DNA of 64,000 bases from Mytilus edulis (GCF_963676685.1 NC_092351.1:39732733-39796732), one strand, 5' to 3'. Positions 15,001 to 26,439 are shown, numbered from the stretch's first letter. A program made the numbers and translations. Notes: generated by a model from the sequence alone, not told the origin.

Positions 15001-18000
15001 CTCTTCTTCCTCCTTTTTCAATTTTGCCTCTCTCTCTTTCCGTTTTGCTTCTTTGTCAGCTAGCTTTTCTGTAAAAAATGTAAATAGGTGAGCTATTTGA
15101 TATCAATTTAAAATAGAATGTTTAGAATAGTCCAAAACTGAAACAAAATCAATAATATTAAAGAAAACAATAATATGCAAACATTTATTAAAATAATATC
15201 ATTATCAAGTATATTTTTTTTTATTTAACAAACAGTTAACTTGCATGAATTACATGTATATTTTATTATGGGAGAGTATTGCTAGTTATATTATTCTGTT
15301 CAATGTGTGTTTTGAAAGATTATCTATTAAATCATATGTGATTTGGTGATATTTCAGATTTGAATGAAATCTTGATTTTTTGATTTTTTCAATGTTGTGT
15401 CTGATTAGTTACTACCACCTGATATTTTACCACCGATATCATTTCACCCACAGTTACCTTATACAAATGAGATTTTACCAGCATCAGTTCTAATTTTTAC
15501 ACCATATTTTGCTGCAAGTTCAGGATTATCCTTCAAATCTTTCTTGAAAGCTTCCATAGCTGCCTGTAATCAAATTATCAAACATTACATTATCATTCAA
15601 GAAAAATTAAACAACATTTAGCTATAAAACCGGTAGATTTTCCTGTTTGAATTGTTTTACACTAGTCATTTTGGGGTCCCTTTATAGCTTGCTGTTTGGT
15701 GTGAGCCAAGACTCAGTGTTAAAGGCCGTACTTTGCCTATAATTGTTTACTTTTTATACATTGTGACTTGGTTAGAGAGTTGTCTCATAGGCACTCATAC
15801 CAAATTTTCTTATTTCTATTTATAAGAGTAAAGCTCTTAATCACACCAAGTGTAGACAACTTTTGAATGAGACGCCAATTCAAAACACTAATGCGCTCAA
15901 CCTAAAACAATTAAGGGCATATCCAACAGTTTATTTCTGACGGTGAGAATTTTTTCCCTTTAAGATATTTTATTCTTCAATTGACAGAGAATCAAATTTT
16001 GCCAAAAAAAATATATGTTGTCGATTTCGTTTTTGCAAAAAATGCTGCTGAAAATTGAACATTTTTGCAATTTTGGAGTATAAAACGTTTTTTATTTAAA
16101 AAAATTAAATATGATTTTTTAATCAATATATACTCAGTTTGAAGCAAAATAATTCAAGATGGTAAGAAAAATATAACTTTACCATTTAAAGCATTAATTC
16201 TTACTCAAATAAAGCCAAAAACATTATGGTGGACCCAAACAACGGCAAGAAATGAACATTTGAAATGCACATTTTTGATTTTTTTAAATATTTCTAACGG
16301 TGTCGATTTGGCCAAAGTAAGATATGTTATTCTTTGAAAAAAATGAAAAGTCATAACGTTTTGAAAAATATTTGTCATCATACTTGTTTTTGAGAAAAAT
16401 TGAGAAATATAATATTGTTTACTCAATTCCTCCTGTGAGCCTCACAAATTGCGCCAAAAATTAAGACGTTTCCGAAAATAACGTTATATTTCCCCGCTAA
16501 TTTCCAAAGGCAGTGCGACGGTGTGGCAGACAAATGTATTTACAGTGTGACTTTGTTGGATAGTTGTCTCGATAGCACTCATATCGCATCTTCTTATTTC
16601 TATTGAACCAGTATCTGGACGAGAAAACAATTCAGTTCGTTTTATTATTGTGTTCGTCAAAATTTTGAAACCCGGGTGTGAAACATACAAACCGTGGAAT
16701 TACAGACTATTAAAATAGTCCCTCTGGTATCTTTCATCCCTCTTTTAAAATAAGAGTATTACACGTTCGAAATCCATTTCTGTGTCTCGGTCTATAGTAC
16801 AAAGCAGGGTTAATTTTTATGTTATATTTCCATTTGATGTTTTTGTTCTGAATATTCATTTAGTATGCCATTTGACGTCCGTCATCAATAATCATTATTC
16901 ATTTTACCGTTACTTTACAATGAAGCGTTTTGCTTATACTGATTTATATTACACCGTCTATAATTTCACATCTCGAAATTAACAAAGAGCACGTGAAATT
17001 TTGCAACAAAACCCTTGTCTAAAAACTCACTGACTCCGTATTATTTATTCATTTTGCAGTTTCGGGCTTTTTATTCTTTATAGGCTTCTAGCTATAACAA
17101 AAATGTATGTTGACTCTTAAGTGTTTTGAATTATATGATCGTTGGGTTGCTGTCGTATTAATGTATACCTTTTAAATCTTTTTCAAAACAAAAGGATTGA
17201 TTTGGGTATGGAAATATTCACATCTCTAGACTTCTTCCGTCCGACAGTATATCTTTGCTAAAATTGGGTGAGGCTGTTTAGCTGCTCGGATGTATAAATT
17301 TGCAGCCTTGTTTAGTCGAAATAAAAATGTCGTATATCCGATGCATAGTGCAGTGTTTCGCGCTATCTATACATTAAAAAACTATCTAAATAAATGGTTA
17401 AAGGGATATATACGAACTTCGAATAAAACATCTAAACAACAACAAAGGTCACATGAATCTTCAAATAAGACACATTGCTGATTTTAACACATCTGTTGCG
17501 CCTTTTGCAGTTGTAGATGAAAAAAATAAATTTATTTAACAAAAGAGATCAGTAAGACAATACATTGAGTATAAACGAAAGGGCCGTTGTTTTCCGCTTC
17601 AATATATGAGTTATTGCATATGCACACAATGGAGATTGTTTTCTGTTCTACTGCCTTCCACCTAGTTTGGCTGCATACAATGTAACCACTGACGTAGACT
17701 ACTATATTATTATTGATTATTCAAACAGATGAATTCAAAGAAAAAATGCGGAAAGAAAGTCTAAAATTTTCGTTTAAAAAAAATAAATAAAAAAAAATAA
17801 TAAAATACCAAAACTGAAAAACTGTTTGAGACAATTATCAGTTGAGACCTAATGATTATGCATCACTATATGAAACTAATAAATTGATTGCTCCTGTGCT
17901 CCAGTGGCAAATATATCACGCATATTTACGACGAGGCGAAAGTGGATCTGAAGTAAAGCATTGATACATTATTAAGATAAAGAGTTTGCTAGCGGTAAAA

Positions 18001-21000
18001 CGTATGCTGTACTAGAATAAAGTTGAATAAGATCAAAATCTTGAGGTAAGCTATTAGCCTCCCCTTCCTAATTTTGAAATATAGTATTTCGATAACTGGT
18101 TTTTTTTCCCTATCCTATTATGTACCCGCTGATTTTATGAGGGCGTGTCTAATAAATCAAGACCTACATCAACTCTACACCGGTTTTTTTTTTTGCTAAA
18201 TTATATTTGTGTCCTCATACATAAGTATACACCAAAATTGTCAGATTTTTTCTACTTGTATGTCAGTGTATATATGACAATGTTTTCCTATTTCATGATT
18301 TTTTTTTCAGTGTCATCTTTTTTTTACATTGTTTTTTACTAGTTAAAGGTCATCTTCATTTAAAGAGCTATTGTACATTAATAGCACTTCAACGCAAAGC
18401 TATATGCATGATAAATGTTAGTTTACGCCTTATTTTATTTTTCTCAAGAAACCTTTTTTTTCATCTTTCTCAAGTAAAACCAAACTTTGAGTTTTCTATT
18501 CTGAATGACAAAATCTCGGAAAAGTTTGTTAAAGAATTAATTACAATTTGCATTCTAATGCAATAATAAATCATTACGCATTTGTTCTCGTTGTTCCCTA
18601 CTGCATGTATTGAAGATAATTTCAATAAAACGGAAACTTAAGTGAGTATGGTCTATAATGATCAAGATAATTGCAGTTCTTTTATGATAGAACAAGAGGA
18701 CAAAAATATCTTTACGATTTGAGTTCTATTTCTGTTAATATTCTGTATGAGTTTTTTTGCCGATTTCCGCCGTGCCCTTTCCTTTGATGAAAGAACCCTC
18801 CCTTTCCAGCAATTCCAATGGTGATTTCGTTATGACGTCATTGACTCAACGTTAAATTACGGGAAACAATAGACGACGTTTACGTTTGTTATTACCTCCC
18901 CTGAAACTATTGGATATGCCCTTAAAAGGAAACAACAGCAGCAAATGATCAGGTTCCTCTCTGAGATGGACATAGTATTTTTTATACTGTTAAATCCAAA
19001 CGATTTTTTTGTTTTATGTATATGAAAGCTCAATTCTTGTGTCAGAAACAAGAACAACTACTCTATATGATGGTCTGGATGGGGGGGGGTCTGTTATTCT
19101 GTAAACATTTAATTTTCACCCCTTTTTTCTCTAATCTTCATTCTTTTTGCCCGTTATTCTCTAATCTTCATTTCTTAAGGGCATTATTCTTTAATCATTT
19201 AACCCCATCCAAGCCCTCCTATATCAGTTGTGTATTTGTTTTTACCTTTTCCATCTTTTTCATGTCATCTTCCAATTCTTCCCTCTCTTTAGCTTGTTCA
19301 GTACTTTTCTTTTTAACCTGAAACAAAAATGTAGATTCAATTTTCCCAAATTCATCAGCCATTCAATGGAAGATATCTTTAAAGATAGACGGTTCATGTT
19401 GCATTACAGGCTTCTTTACCTTAATTTGAGATATAAAATGGGTATTTTGGCACTCATACCAAATTTTGAGTTCCATTGGTTTTTAAAACAGATGGGTATA
19501 AATATAGTTACCCTGTGAAATATTTCTGAAAAATATATTTATAAATATAAACAGGATGAGAAAAGTTACCAGAGACTTTCAAAGTAATTCTTTACACAGG
19601 AAATGCTAAACCCGACAATGCAGATTATATCTCAAAAAAACATCTGAAAGGGAACTAGACTTGCACCTTACTTATCTAAAAATTTGAACAGCCAACAATT
19701 TAAGGTTTAATATTTACAAATCATGATGATATTCAGGTTTATTAGATTTTAGTTTTTTTTTTTTTACCTTTTATGACAAATAGGAACCAGTAAGAATTAA
19801 AAAACAGGGGGCCTCAAAATTTAAAATTTGTTTTACATTACAGACAAAAAGATGAGGGTGTATAAATATATAATCATTTACATAACAAGAGGCTCTCTAG
19901 AGCCTGAATCGCTCACCTTAATTCTTTTGGTTAAATCTCTCATCAATGATTATTTTGGCTTTTCAATTTATTTAAATGTTTTTTGGATCGTCCTATTTTC
20001 TTCAAAAGCCAAAAAAAAAAATAATCATTTTCTCCTATGTTCTATTTTAGCCATAGGAGCTATGTTTCTTGACATACAAGGAAATAAAATATAAAATTTA
20101 TACTAGATACTCTGAAACTCATTTAACCTAAGTTTGGCTGAAATTGATACAGCAGTTTCAAAGGAGAAGATTTTTTAAAGTAAGTCAACATGATGAACAA
20201 ATTGTGAAAAAAGTCTTTAAAGGGCAATAACTCCTTAAGGGGTCAATTGACAATTTTGGTCAAATTGACTTCATTGAAGATCTTACTTTGCTGAACATTA
20301 TTGCTGTTTACAGTTTATTTCTATCTATAATTATATTCAAGATAATAAACAAAAACAGCAAAATTTCCTTAAAATTATCAATTCAGGGGCAGCAACCCAA
20401 CAACAGGTTGTCTGATTCATCTGAAAATTTCAGGGCAGATAGATCTTGACCTGATAAACAATATTACCCACGTCAGATTTGCTCTAAATGCTTTGGTTTT
20501 TGAGTTATGAGCCAAAAACTGCATTTGACCCCTATGTTCTATTTTTAGCAATGGCGACCATGTTTGTTGATAGATCATAACTTCGGATACAATTTACAAA
20601 CTAGATACCCTAAGGAACATTCAGTTAAAGTTTGGAAGTATTTGGCCCAGTAGTTTCAGAGGAGAAGATTTTTGTAAAAGATTACTAAGATTTACGAAAA
20701 ATGGTTAAAAATTGACTATAAAGGGCAATAACTCCTAAAGGGGTCAACTGACCATTTCCGTCATGTTGACTTATTGGTAAATCTTACTTTGCTGAACATT
20801 ATTCCTGTTTACAGTTTATCTCTATCTATAATAATATTCAAGATAATAACCAAAAACAGCAAAATTTCCTTAAAATTACCAATTCAGGGGCAGCAACCCA
20901 ACAACGGGTTGTCTGATTCATCTGAAAATTTCAGGGCAGATAGATCTTGACCTGATAAACAATATTACCCCTGTCAGATTTGCTCTAAATGCTTTGGTTT

Positions 21001-23426
21001 TTGAGTTATAAGCCAAAAACTGCATTTGACCCCTATGTTCTATTTTTAGCAATGGCGACCATGTTTGTTGATAGATCAAAACTTCGGATACAGTTTATAA
21101 ATTAGATACCCTAAGGAACATTCAGTTAAAGTTTGAAAGTATTTGGCCCAGTAGTTTCAGAGGAGAAGATTCTTGAAATAGTTTACGACGACAGACGACG
21201 GACGACAGACGACGACGGACGCCAAGTGATGGCATAAGCTCACTTGTCCCTTCGGGACAGGTGAGCTAAAAAAAAGTTGGGAATGTTTCTTGTTGTTCCT
21301 ACATTGTACAATACCGATTTTATTAACAAACCTCATTAATCTTTCTTTTGACATTTTCCTGATGATTTTTGCCTCTTTCATGAAAATCAACACTCTGAAA
21401 GAAAACACCCAAAATAATTATAAAGCAAAGAAAAATTATTCCATATAGTACACAAATTGTTACATCTGACATGAATATAGCATATTGAAATATAGTGACT
21501 GCTAATTTGTACACAAGTCTTTCATTTTATTGCACCAAACTTGTGTGCTTAGTTTCAAATCAACATGAACATGGTTTGATAGTAAACTAGATGTATCTCA
21601 TATAGTTATATAATAAACCAAAAACTTATAAGCACAGACCAGAAATAAAATGAGATATTACTGTTGTAGGTGTGGAATATTAATTACATAGATCTTTAAT
21701 CATAATTATGGCCAATTAAATTCAGTAGTTTAATCTATCCTTATACATATAAAAAAGAAGATGTGGTATGATTGCCAATGAGACAACTGTCCACAAGAGA
21801 CAAAACAACACAGGCATTAACAATTATAGGTCACCATATGGCCACACGAAATCCATTTGAAGTGTACTGATTGATTTTAAATTTGTAAACACATGATATT
21901 TTATAAGTTTCTTGTTGGCTTTGAACTGGATGTAGCTTTTAGTAACTGTGAATACGCTCTGATCTGCACCTTATGTTGTTTTTTTATTTTAAGGTTTTCA
22001 AGTGCAGTGTATCTATCTGATGGGTTAAGACCTTTTCAAGCGATTTTTATAGTTTATAATGTTTTTTTCTTATGTTGTACTATTAGACCACTGTCCCAGA
22101 TTACAGGACCTTTTGATGTCAATGAACATGTTTACCCCCTCCCTCCCCCCTAAGTGGTTATCTTTTGTTGATGTTTTTCATATTTGTTTTTCATTAATTT
22201 GATTTTAGTAAAATCAAGCTGCAAGTTTTTACCTTTTGAATTATTAAATATTTGTCATTTTTATAGCTAATCCTATATGCTTTATAGGTTTTGATTATTG
22301 TTGAAGACTGTACAGCAACCCGAAGTTGTTTACTTCTTTGTCATTTGGTCTTTATACAGAGAGTTGTTTCATAGGCAATTATGCCACTTCTTTCATTTTT
22401 ATTATAATTTATATGTCATGTATGTAGAAGTCAAGTACATTTTACTAAGATCATGCTAATTCAGGGAAAATATGCAAAGATATATTGCATACAACTGGGT
22501 TTCCGCTGGCGGTCGCCATTTTCGCAATTTGCGAAAAAATAATAATTGTGGCGATAAAAATTCGTCATTTGCGAAAGAATTTGGCGAAAGAAATATATAA
22601 ACCGATTTATTTTCCTCCATCTTGTTTATTTACTTTTTTTCGAGTTTCTCGGACTTTACCCGATCAGACAATACTCGGAATTCACCTTGACCTCATTAAG
22701 ACTTAGACAGAAAATCAATAATCAGCTGATTGCATTTTATAGCTATCGACAACAAAGGACTAATTTATAAAGGTGTTGATTGAATTGTTTCACAAAATGA
22801 TATGGTCAAATGGCTTCCGCTATAAATGTCACATACAGAATTTATTTACATCTTTGCGACGCACGTGTTTGAAGCAAACTTTAAAGATAGTTTTGAAAAG
22901 AAAGCTGTTGTTGTGACGAAAATTGTTCAAAAGCAAGAAAAATCTCCGATTTAAAACTTTGATTCTTTTATCCTTTGACTTTAATAAAGTCGTTTGAGTA
23001 ACACATGCACGTGTTTCAAGCATAGTTGTACGTCTCAACTTTTTCATTTACGATGGTCAAGAAAAGAAAACTGTCGTTATGAAAAAATCTATCCAAAAGG
23101 CTGGGAACAACCCCTCGAATGAGAGTAACCCTTCAATGTAATGACTATACATGAAATGAGGGATCAATTTCATGTGATAAAAGCTTTTGTTTTGTTGTAA
23201 AAATTACTTCTTAGTACAAAAGGGCACAACAGGAAAAATATATTTATGTTATTTAGCAAAAAATAATAAAGTGGCGAAAAATATATTGTTTTGGCGAAAG
23301 AGGTGGCGAAAAAAATAATTCACCCAGGGGAAACCCTGGCATACAATACTCACAGGTTTATTATCTGTTATCCAACAGTTACAAAATTTGCAGTATTTCT
23401 TTGGTTGTGACTTCCAGTATGTTGCC
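12011..23426 (-). CDS. WBP4: WBP4/FBP21-like spliceosomal protein (U1-type zinc finger + one WW domain)
   Basis: Exons in transcript order are 23354-23426, 21332-21394, 19246-19317, 15479-15563, 14886-15068, 13814-13917, 12852-12952 and 12011-12374. With two bases (AT) of the start codon from an unseen first exon, the CDS is 1047 nt, 348 residues. The N-terminus reads YWKSQPKKYCKFCNCW and then FHERGKNHQENV: a U1/matrin-type zinc finger with C13, C16, H30 and H36. A charged coiled-coil-like region follows. The WW domain has W141, the YYW block 152-154, W163 and P166. A proline-rich stretch comes next, then KFKEKTVTSLG, FKKRKL and a C-terminal RNVRQRDDD, all WBP4 signatures. WBP4 acts in activated spliceosomes and binds proline-rich splicing factors. 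Vertebrate WBP4 has two WW domains; only one is seen here. Introns hold at least five mobile elements. Confidence 0.93.
12543..12686 (+). repeat. Dispersed mussel repeat ('cattgtgacatgg...cataccacatc')
   Basis: It shares 'tttatagcttgctgtt', 'gtgagcc', 'actttttatacattgtgac' and 'cactcataccaca' with the copy at 15668-15818. The 3' part also matches fragments at 13518-13630, 40335-40425 and 54705-54780, and the reverse orientation occurs at 21743 and 24810. It lies in a WBP4-like intron. Confidence 0.65.
13518..13632 (+). repeat. Dispersed mussel repeat, 3' part
   Basis: 'cggtggcctataag', 'tggatagttgtctcattggc' and 'aatcataccacatct' match the reverse-orientation copies at 21743 and 24810. It lies in a WBP4-like intron. 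Confidence 0.6.
15668..15818 (+). repeat. Dispersed mussel repeat, second full copy
   Basis: It is closely similar to 12543-12686: 'ccctttatagcttgctgttt', 'ggtgtgagcc', 'tttactttttatacattgtg', 'gagttgtctcataggcactc'. It lies just upstream, in transcript order, of a WBP4-like exon. Confidence 0.65.
15915..18921. mobile_element. 3.0-kb DNA element with TTAA target duplication
   Basis: The left terminus GGGCATATCCAACAGTTT matches the right terminus read on the other strand, GGGCATATCCAATAGTTT, at 17 of 18 bases. TTAA flanks both ends (15911-15914 and 18922-18925). TTAA duplication is typical of piggyBac and Kolobok elements. No open frame inside resembles a transposase, so it is probably a non-autonomous or internally decayed copy. 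A perfect CRE word, TGACGTCA, lies near its right end. A fragment like the dispersed mussel repeat ('tggatagttgtctcg') is nested at about 16555. The element lies in a WBP4-like intron. Confidence 0.75.
19884..21267 (-). mobile_element. Pearl-like element, inverse copy with about 2.5 tandem units
   Basis: Reverse relative of 6731-7890. It begins at the perfect palindrome AGGCTCTCTAGAGCCT (from about 19889). It carries ~503-bp tandem units ('gggcagcaacccaacaac' at about 20386 and 20889; 'ggagaagatt' at about 20164, 20661 and 21162), then a GACGACAGACGACGG tract. It ends with the hairpin GTCCCTTCGGGAC and AGGTGAGCT. It lies in a WBP4-like intron about 65 bp from an exon and has no coding capacity. 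Confidence 0.75.
21743..21860 (-). repeat. Dispersed mussel repeat, reverse orientation
   Basis: 'agaagatgtggtatgattgc', 'caatgagacaact', 'ccacaagagac' and 'caattataggtcaccatatg' mirror the plus-oriented fragments listed elsewhere and the longer copy at 24810. It is probably SINE-like. Confidence 0.65.
22300..22398 (+). repeat. Dispersed mussel repeat, diverged fragment
   Basis: 'gactgtacagcaacccgaag', 'cagagagttgtttcataggc' and 'aattatgccact' match the other plus-oriented copies with more divergence. Confidence 0.5.
22495..23338. mobile_element. 844-bp hAT-like MITE with 8-bp duplication GCATACAA
   Basis: The ends are CTGGGTTTCCGCTGG and, on the other strand, CAGGGTTTCCCCTGG. An exact 8-bp target duplication, GCATACAA, occupies 22487-22494 and 23339-23346. 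Subterminal 'ggcgaaa/tttcgcc' words repeat near both ends. The 8-bp duplication and CAGGG-type ends suggest the hAT superfamily; no transposase was seen. The right duplication covers positions +8 to +15 of the WBP4-like intron whose 5' splice site is at 23353. Confidence 0.8.
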
Positions 23427-24189
23427 CTGAAAAATTTCAAAATTATGTAAAAAAACATTTTTCTAAACACAATTGACCATAGTCTTTAGATTCAAAGGCT
23501 TATGACTGATAAATAAAGGATAAATATATTATAAAGACATTCTTGTTTTTGATTCTGACATGATCAGAAAAAATATTCAAGCAAGCTGGCTTAAATATTG
23601 GCTATTACTGAGGACATTCTCACCTTTATACAATAACAACATGATAATTGAAATACAACAACATGATAATTAACATTTATACACTATTTTAATGTCCTCT
23701 TGATATAGCAACATATTGCAACCTTATTATAGCAAATATAACAAAAATTAAAATTGACATATTTTGGAAATTCTGGTAAACCACTTCAAAGTCTAAGTAA
23801 ATTTTTGCTGGGTACACGACAACTCGTACTTTCGGCAAGTCGTACTCAACCAACTCGTACCCTATTTTTACCAACTCGTAACCATGTTTTATATGATATT
23901 ATTTATCAAGTTTATATGCATAGTTATTGTAACTTTCTTTTGTATATCATTATATAGCAAAATACAAATAAAAAAAAACTTTCATTGTTAATAAAATTCA
24001 ATCATAATTGTTTTAAATAAGCTTATAAAATGCTAATCGTTATAATCATTAGTATTCCTTAGAATTGATTGTTTGAAATTGTTTGCACGGCAATTTATTT
24101 GATATGCACATTAAAATAATTATGAGTACACAATATGCTAATCAGTGGTCATTAGTGGATAACATACCTACAAAAATAGAATGGATTTG

Positions 24190-24620
24190 TTAAAAGTAGA
24201 ATAAACAGAGAGAAGTAAATGAAAACAAAAAATCGGAATGTTCTGCATTATACTCAGAAAACGTTTTCCTTACATAAAAATTCCAATTTTTTATACACTT
24301 ATGTTTTTTACTCATAATGTCTGCCCATATGAAAATTTTTCTGTTTAAACGATCAGAACTCATATTGTTCAAACGGCACCATAGTCGAATTAACCATTGC
24401 CATTGTTTTTGAAAGATAGGTATCCACCCCATATCCCCTGCAACTGCAGCATTTGGAGTATATTTACCCACTCCAAGAAAAAATCTGCAAGCTCTATTAT
24501 GGATGGCATTTATAAAAGAAAAATTTTTACAACCCCAAATACCAGCACCATATTCAACAATTGGAAGCACCAAACTCTCATATAATTTTGAAAAGACATT
24601 ATGAGTAACACCACCTAAGA
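24190..24620 (-). pseudogene. LINE reverse transcriptase C-terminal fragment
   Basis: On the minus strand the translation runs ESLVLPIVEYGAGIWG, then RACRFFLGVGKYTPNAAV, GDMGWIPI and KNWNF. This is typical of the region after the reverse transcriptase domain in LINEs of aquatic invertebrates. An open frame of 127 codons ends at 24190. Sequence upstream to about 24620 (GGVTHNVFSKLY) stays in frame, but the catalytic part is absent. It is a truncated fragment nested in the 23810-25468 element, not a host gene. Confidence 0.7.
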
Positions 24621-24809
24621 TTTATATGAAATGAATTTGATTCAGATAAATCAAATTATTTAATGTATTGTTATTCTTATCTGTTATTGATTATAGTATC
24701 TAATAAAAAATATATAAATCTTTTGCAATTTGCTTTATACATGCATGTGCTTTATGGTTTCAAAACTATTAGAAATGCATTCATTATATACATAAAATAT
24801 ACGAAATAA

Positions 24810-25030
24810 GACATATAAAAAAGAAGATCTCGTATGATTGCTTATGAGACAACTCTTCACTAGAGACCAAAATGACACAGAAATGAACAACTATAGGTAA
24901 TCGTACAGCCTTCAACCATGAGCAAAACCCACCCATACCTCATAGTCAGCTATAATGACCAGTAAAACAATTCAAACAGAAAACGAACTGACTGCCATAC
25001 TTATATAAAAAAAAAAAGAACAAAAAACAA
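24810..25030 (-). repeat. Dispersed mussel repeat, longest copy
   Basis: 'aagaagatctcgtatgattg', 'gagacaactcttcactagag', 'gacacagaaatgaacaacta', 'gccttcaaccatgagcaaaa', 'agtcagctataatga' and 'acaattcaaacagaaaac' belong to the family seen at 21743 and, inverted, at 12543, 13518 and 15668. A fragment with 'caatgagcaaaacc' also occurs at about 1110. Confidence 0.7.
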
Positions 25031-25552
25031 AGTGTTAACACATCAACAAACAACGTGTTTATCGCAATATTCAGTAAAAAATCTCTTCAAATATTCTAAG
25101 GATCGAGCACACCTTGACACTTGAGGATTTTTTTTCAGATACAAATCCTATCAGTAGATAAATCAGTAGGTAAATAATAAAATATGAAGCATTATAATGT
25201 TAAAAATATTTTCTACTAACACGAAAAAACTAAGACATGTTCAACGCAATGTTCAGTAAAAAATATCCTTTTCATATTCTATGGATCTACCTCAGGGTGC
25301 ACTGGGATACTTCAGGGAGTTAAAATATCCATATCTACGGATATAAACGTAGAAAACTTATATTATAATGCTAAAAAAATATTGGGTACGACATAGTAGA
25401 ATTACGAGTTGCCGAAAGTACGAGTTGGCTGAGTACGAGTTGCCGAAAGTACGAGTTGACATGTATCCTTTTTGCTCACCTCAAATGGAATCGTATCTTA
25501 TTTTATCTTTTCTCTTTTATATTGCTGATATTTTGCATCAATGATATATATA

Positions 25553-25694
25553 GAGAATATCATATGGCTTTTTCAATATCGCATCCGTATCAACCCGAGA
25601 CACCAATATAATCCCAAGAGCTCTGCTCTCCCTAGGGATTATATTGGTTGAGGGTTGATACGGTGTGTGATATTGAAAAAGCCATATCATATAC
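25553..25694. repeat. Long perfect-to-near-perfect palindrome
   Basis: The arm 25555-25616 (including 'atggctttttcaatatc' and 'ccgtatcaaccc') is the inverse of 25634-25694 ('gggttgatacggtg', 'gatattgaaaaagccat'), with a spacer of about 17 bases. It could form a cruciform or, if transcribed, a hairpin with a stem of about 60 bp. Confidence 0.8.
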
Positions 25695-25739
25695 ACTTTA
25701 TTATATACATATATCTCGAGTAGATGTTTTTATGTGACA

Positions 25740-25890
25740 TGACATCATACAGATAAAGAGGATTGAAATGACGTCATACAGATTAGGGTTTTGATAAAGC
25801 CTTTGCAACAGTGACTGCAATCGATGACGTGACGTCATAGATTAAAGGTGTAATAAAGCTTTTGCAACCGTGCTGATATCAATATCATCA
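25740..25890. repeat. Degenerate direct repeats carrying CRE-like words
   Basis: 'gacatcatacagataaag', 'gacgtcatacagattag' and 'gacgtcatagattaaag' repeat about every 40-70 bases, followed by 'ataaagc(c/t)tttgcaac'. Two of the three contain TGACGTCA, the cyclic-AMP response element word. They may be part of the same element as the palindrome just upstream; regulatory activity is untested. Confidence 0.5.
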
Positions 25891-26224
25891 CGGGTGGCTG
25901 ATACAGCCCGCCTGCCATTGATTGTATTGATTATATATATCATAGAATTTATTAGTGCATTTATTTATTAGAATGGCAAATATTTGCCTCCACCTAGAGC
26001 TCTTCAATCCAAAGAATTGCCATATTTGTCCTATTAGAATCAAATGAATTCATGCCCGGGCTTGAATATATCGTGGTTTTACCTTGAGTTGTCCCTTTAT
26101 GTTGATATTTTACCCCACACTGTAAAATCATGATATATTCAATCCCCATCATGGCATCAATTATTTCTTAAATAAAAGTTGCCAGTTGAATAACCAATAT
26201 GGCTTCACATGTCAAAAGTTCAAA

Positions 26225-26316
26225 TGGTGCCGCTTTGACCAGGTCACAGGTGCCGAAATGACCAGATCACAGATGCCGAATTGACCATGTCACAGGTGCC
26301 GAATTGACTTGTACCC
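26225..26316 (-). repeat. Short tandem repeat ending in GGGTACAAGTCAA, solo element end
   Basis: Read on the minus strand it begins GGGTACAAGTCAATTCGGCA, then repeats 'CACCTGTGACATGGTCAATT'-type units of about 27 bases roughly four times. The first bases resemble the terminus of the 1659-bp element (GGGTACACGACAACTC). No partner end was found. Confidence 0.5.
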
Positions 26317-26439
26317 TTAAGAAATTCCCAAAAATACATGTTCTTTTTGTTCCTATATTCAACTAATTTTAGATAGATCTCACTTAAGGTAAGCATAACA
26401 TATCATTACATTTTTGCTGGGTTTTAGTTTACTGAGGCT

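Larger units (their letters stand above)
23810..25468. mobile_element. 1659-bp DNA element with arrayed CAACTCGTAC termini and 8-bp duplication
   Basis: The left end begins GGGTACACGACAACTCGTAC and the right end, reversed, GGATACATGTCAACTCGTAC. The similarity continues for about 51 bp as several CAACTCGTAC words. TTTTTGCT flanks exactly at 23802-23809 and 25469-25476. An 8-bp duplication fits hAT, though P and Merlin elements also allow it. A LINE fragment (24190-24620) and a SINE-like copy (24810-25030) are nested inside. No transposase was found. The element lies upstream of the first mapped WBP4-like exon. Confidence 0.8.

Noticed and set aside
19080..19200. Short tandem 'tctctaatcttcatt' stretch as a regulatory array
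   Set aside because: Low-complexity sequence with three loose copies and no recognisable site.
24190..24573. 127-codon minus-strand frame taken as a possible host gene
   Set aside because: The VLPIVEYGAGIWG and FFLGVGKYTPNAAV motifs mark it as a LINE fragment nested in a DNA element.
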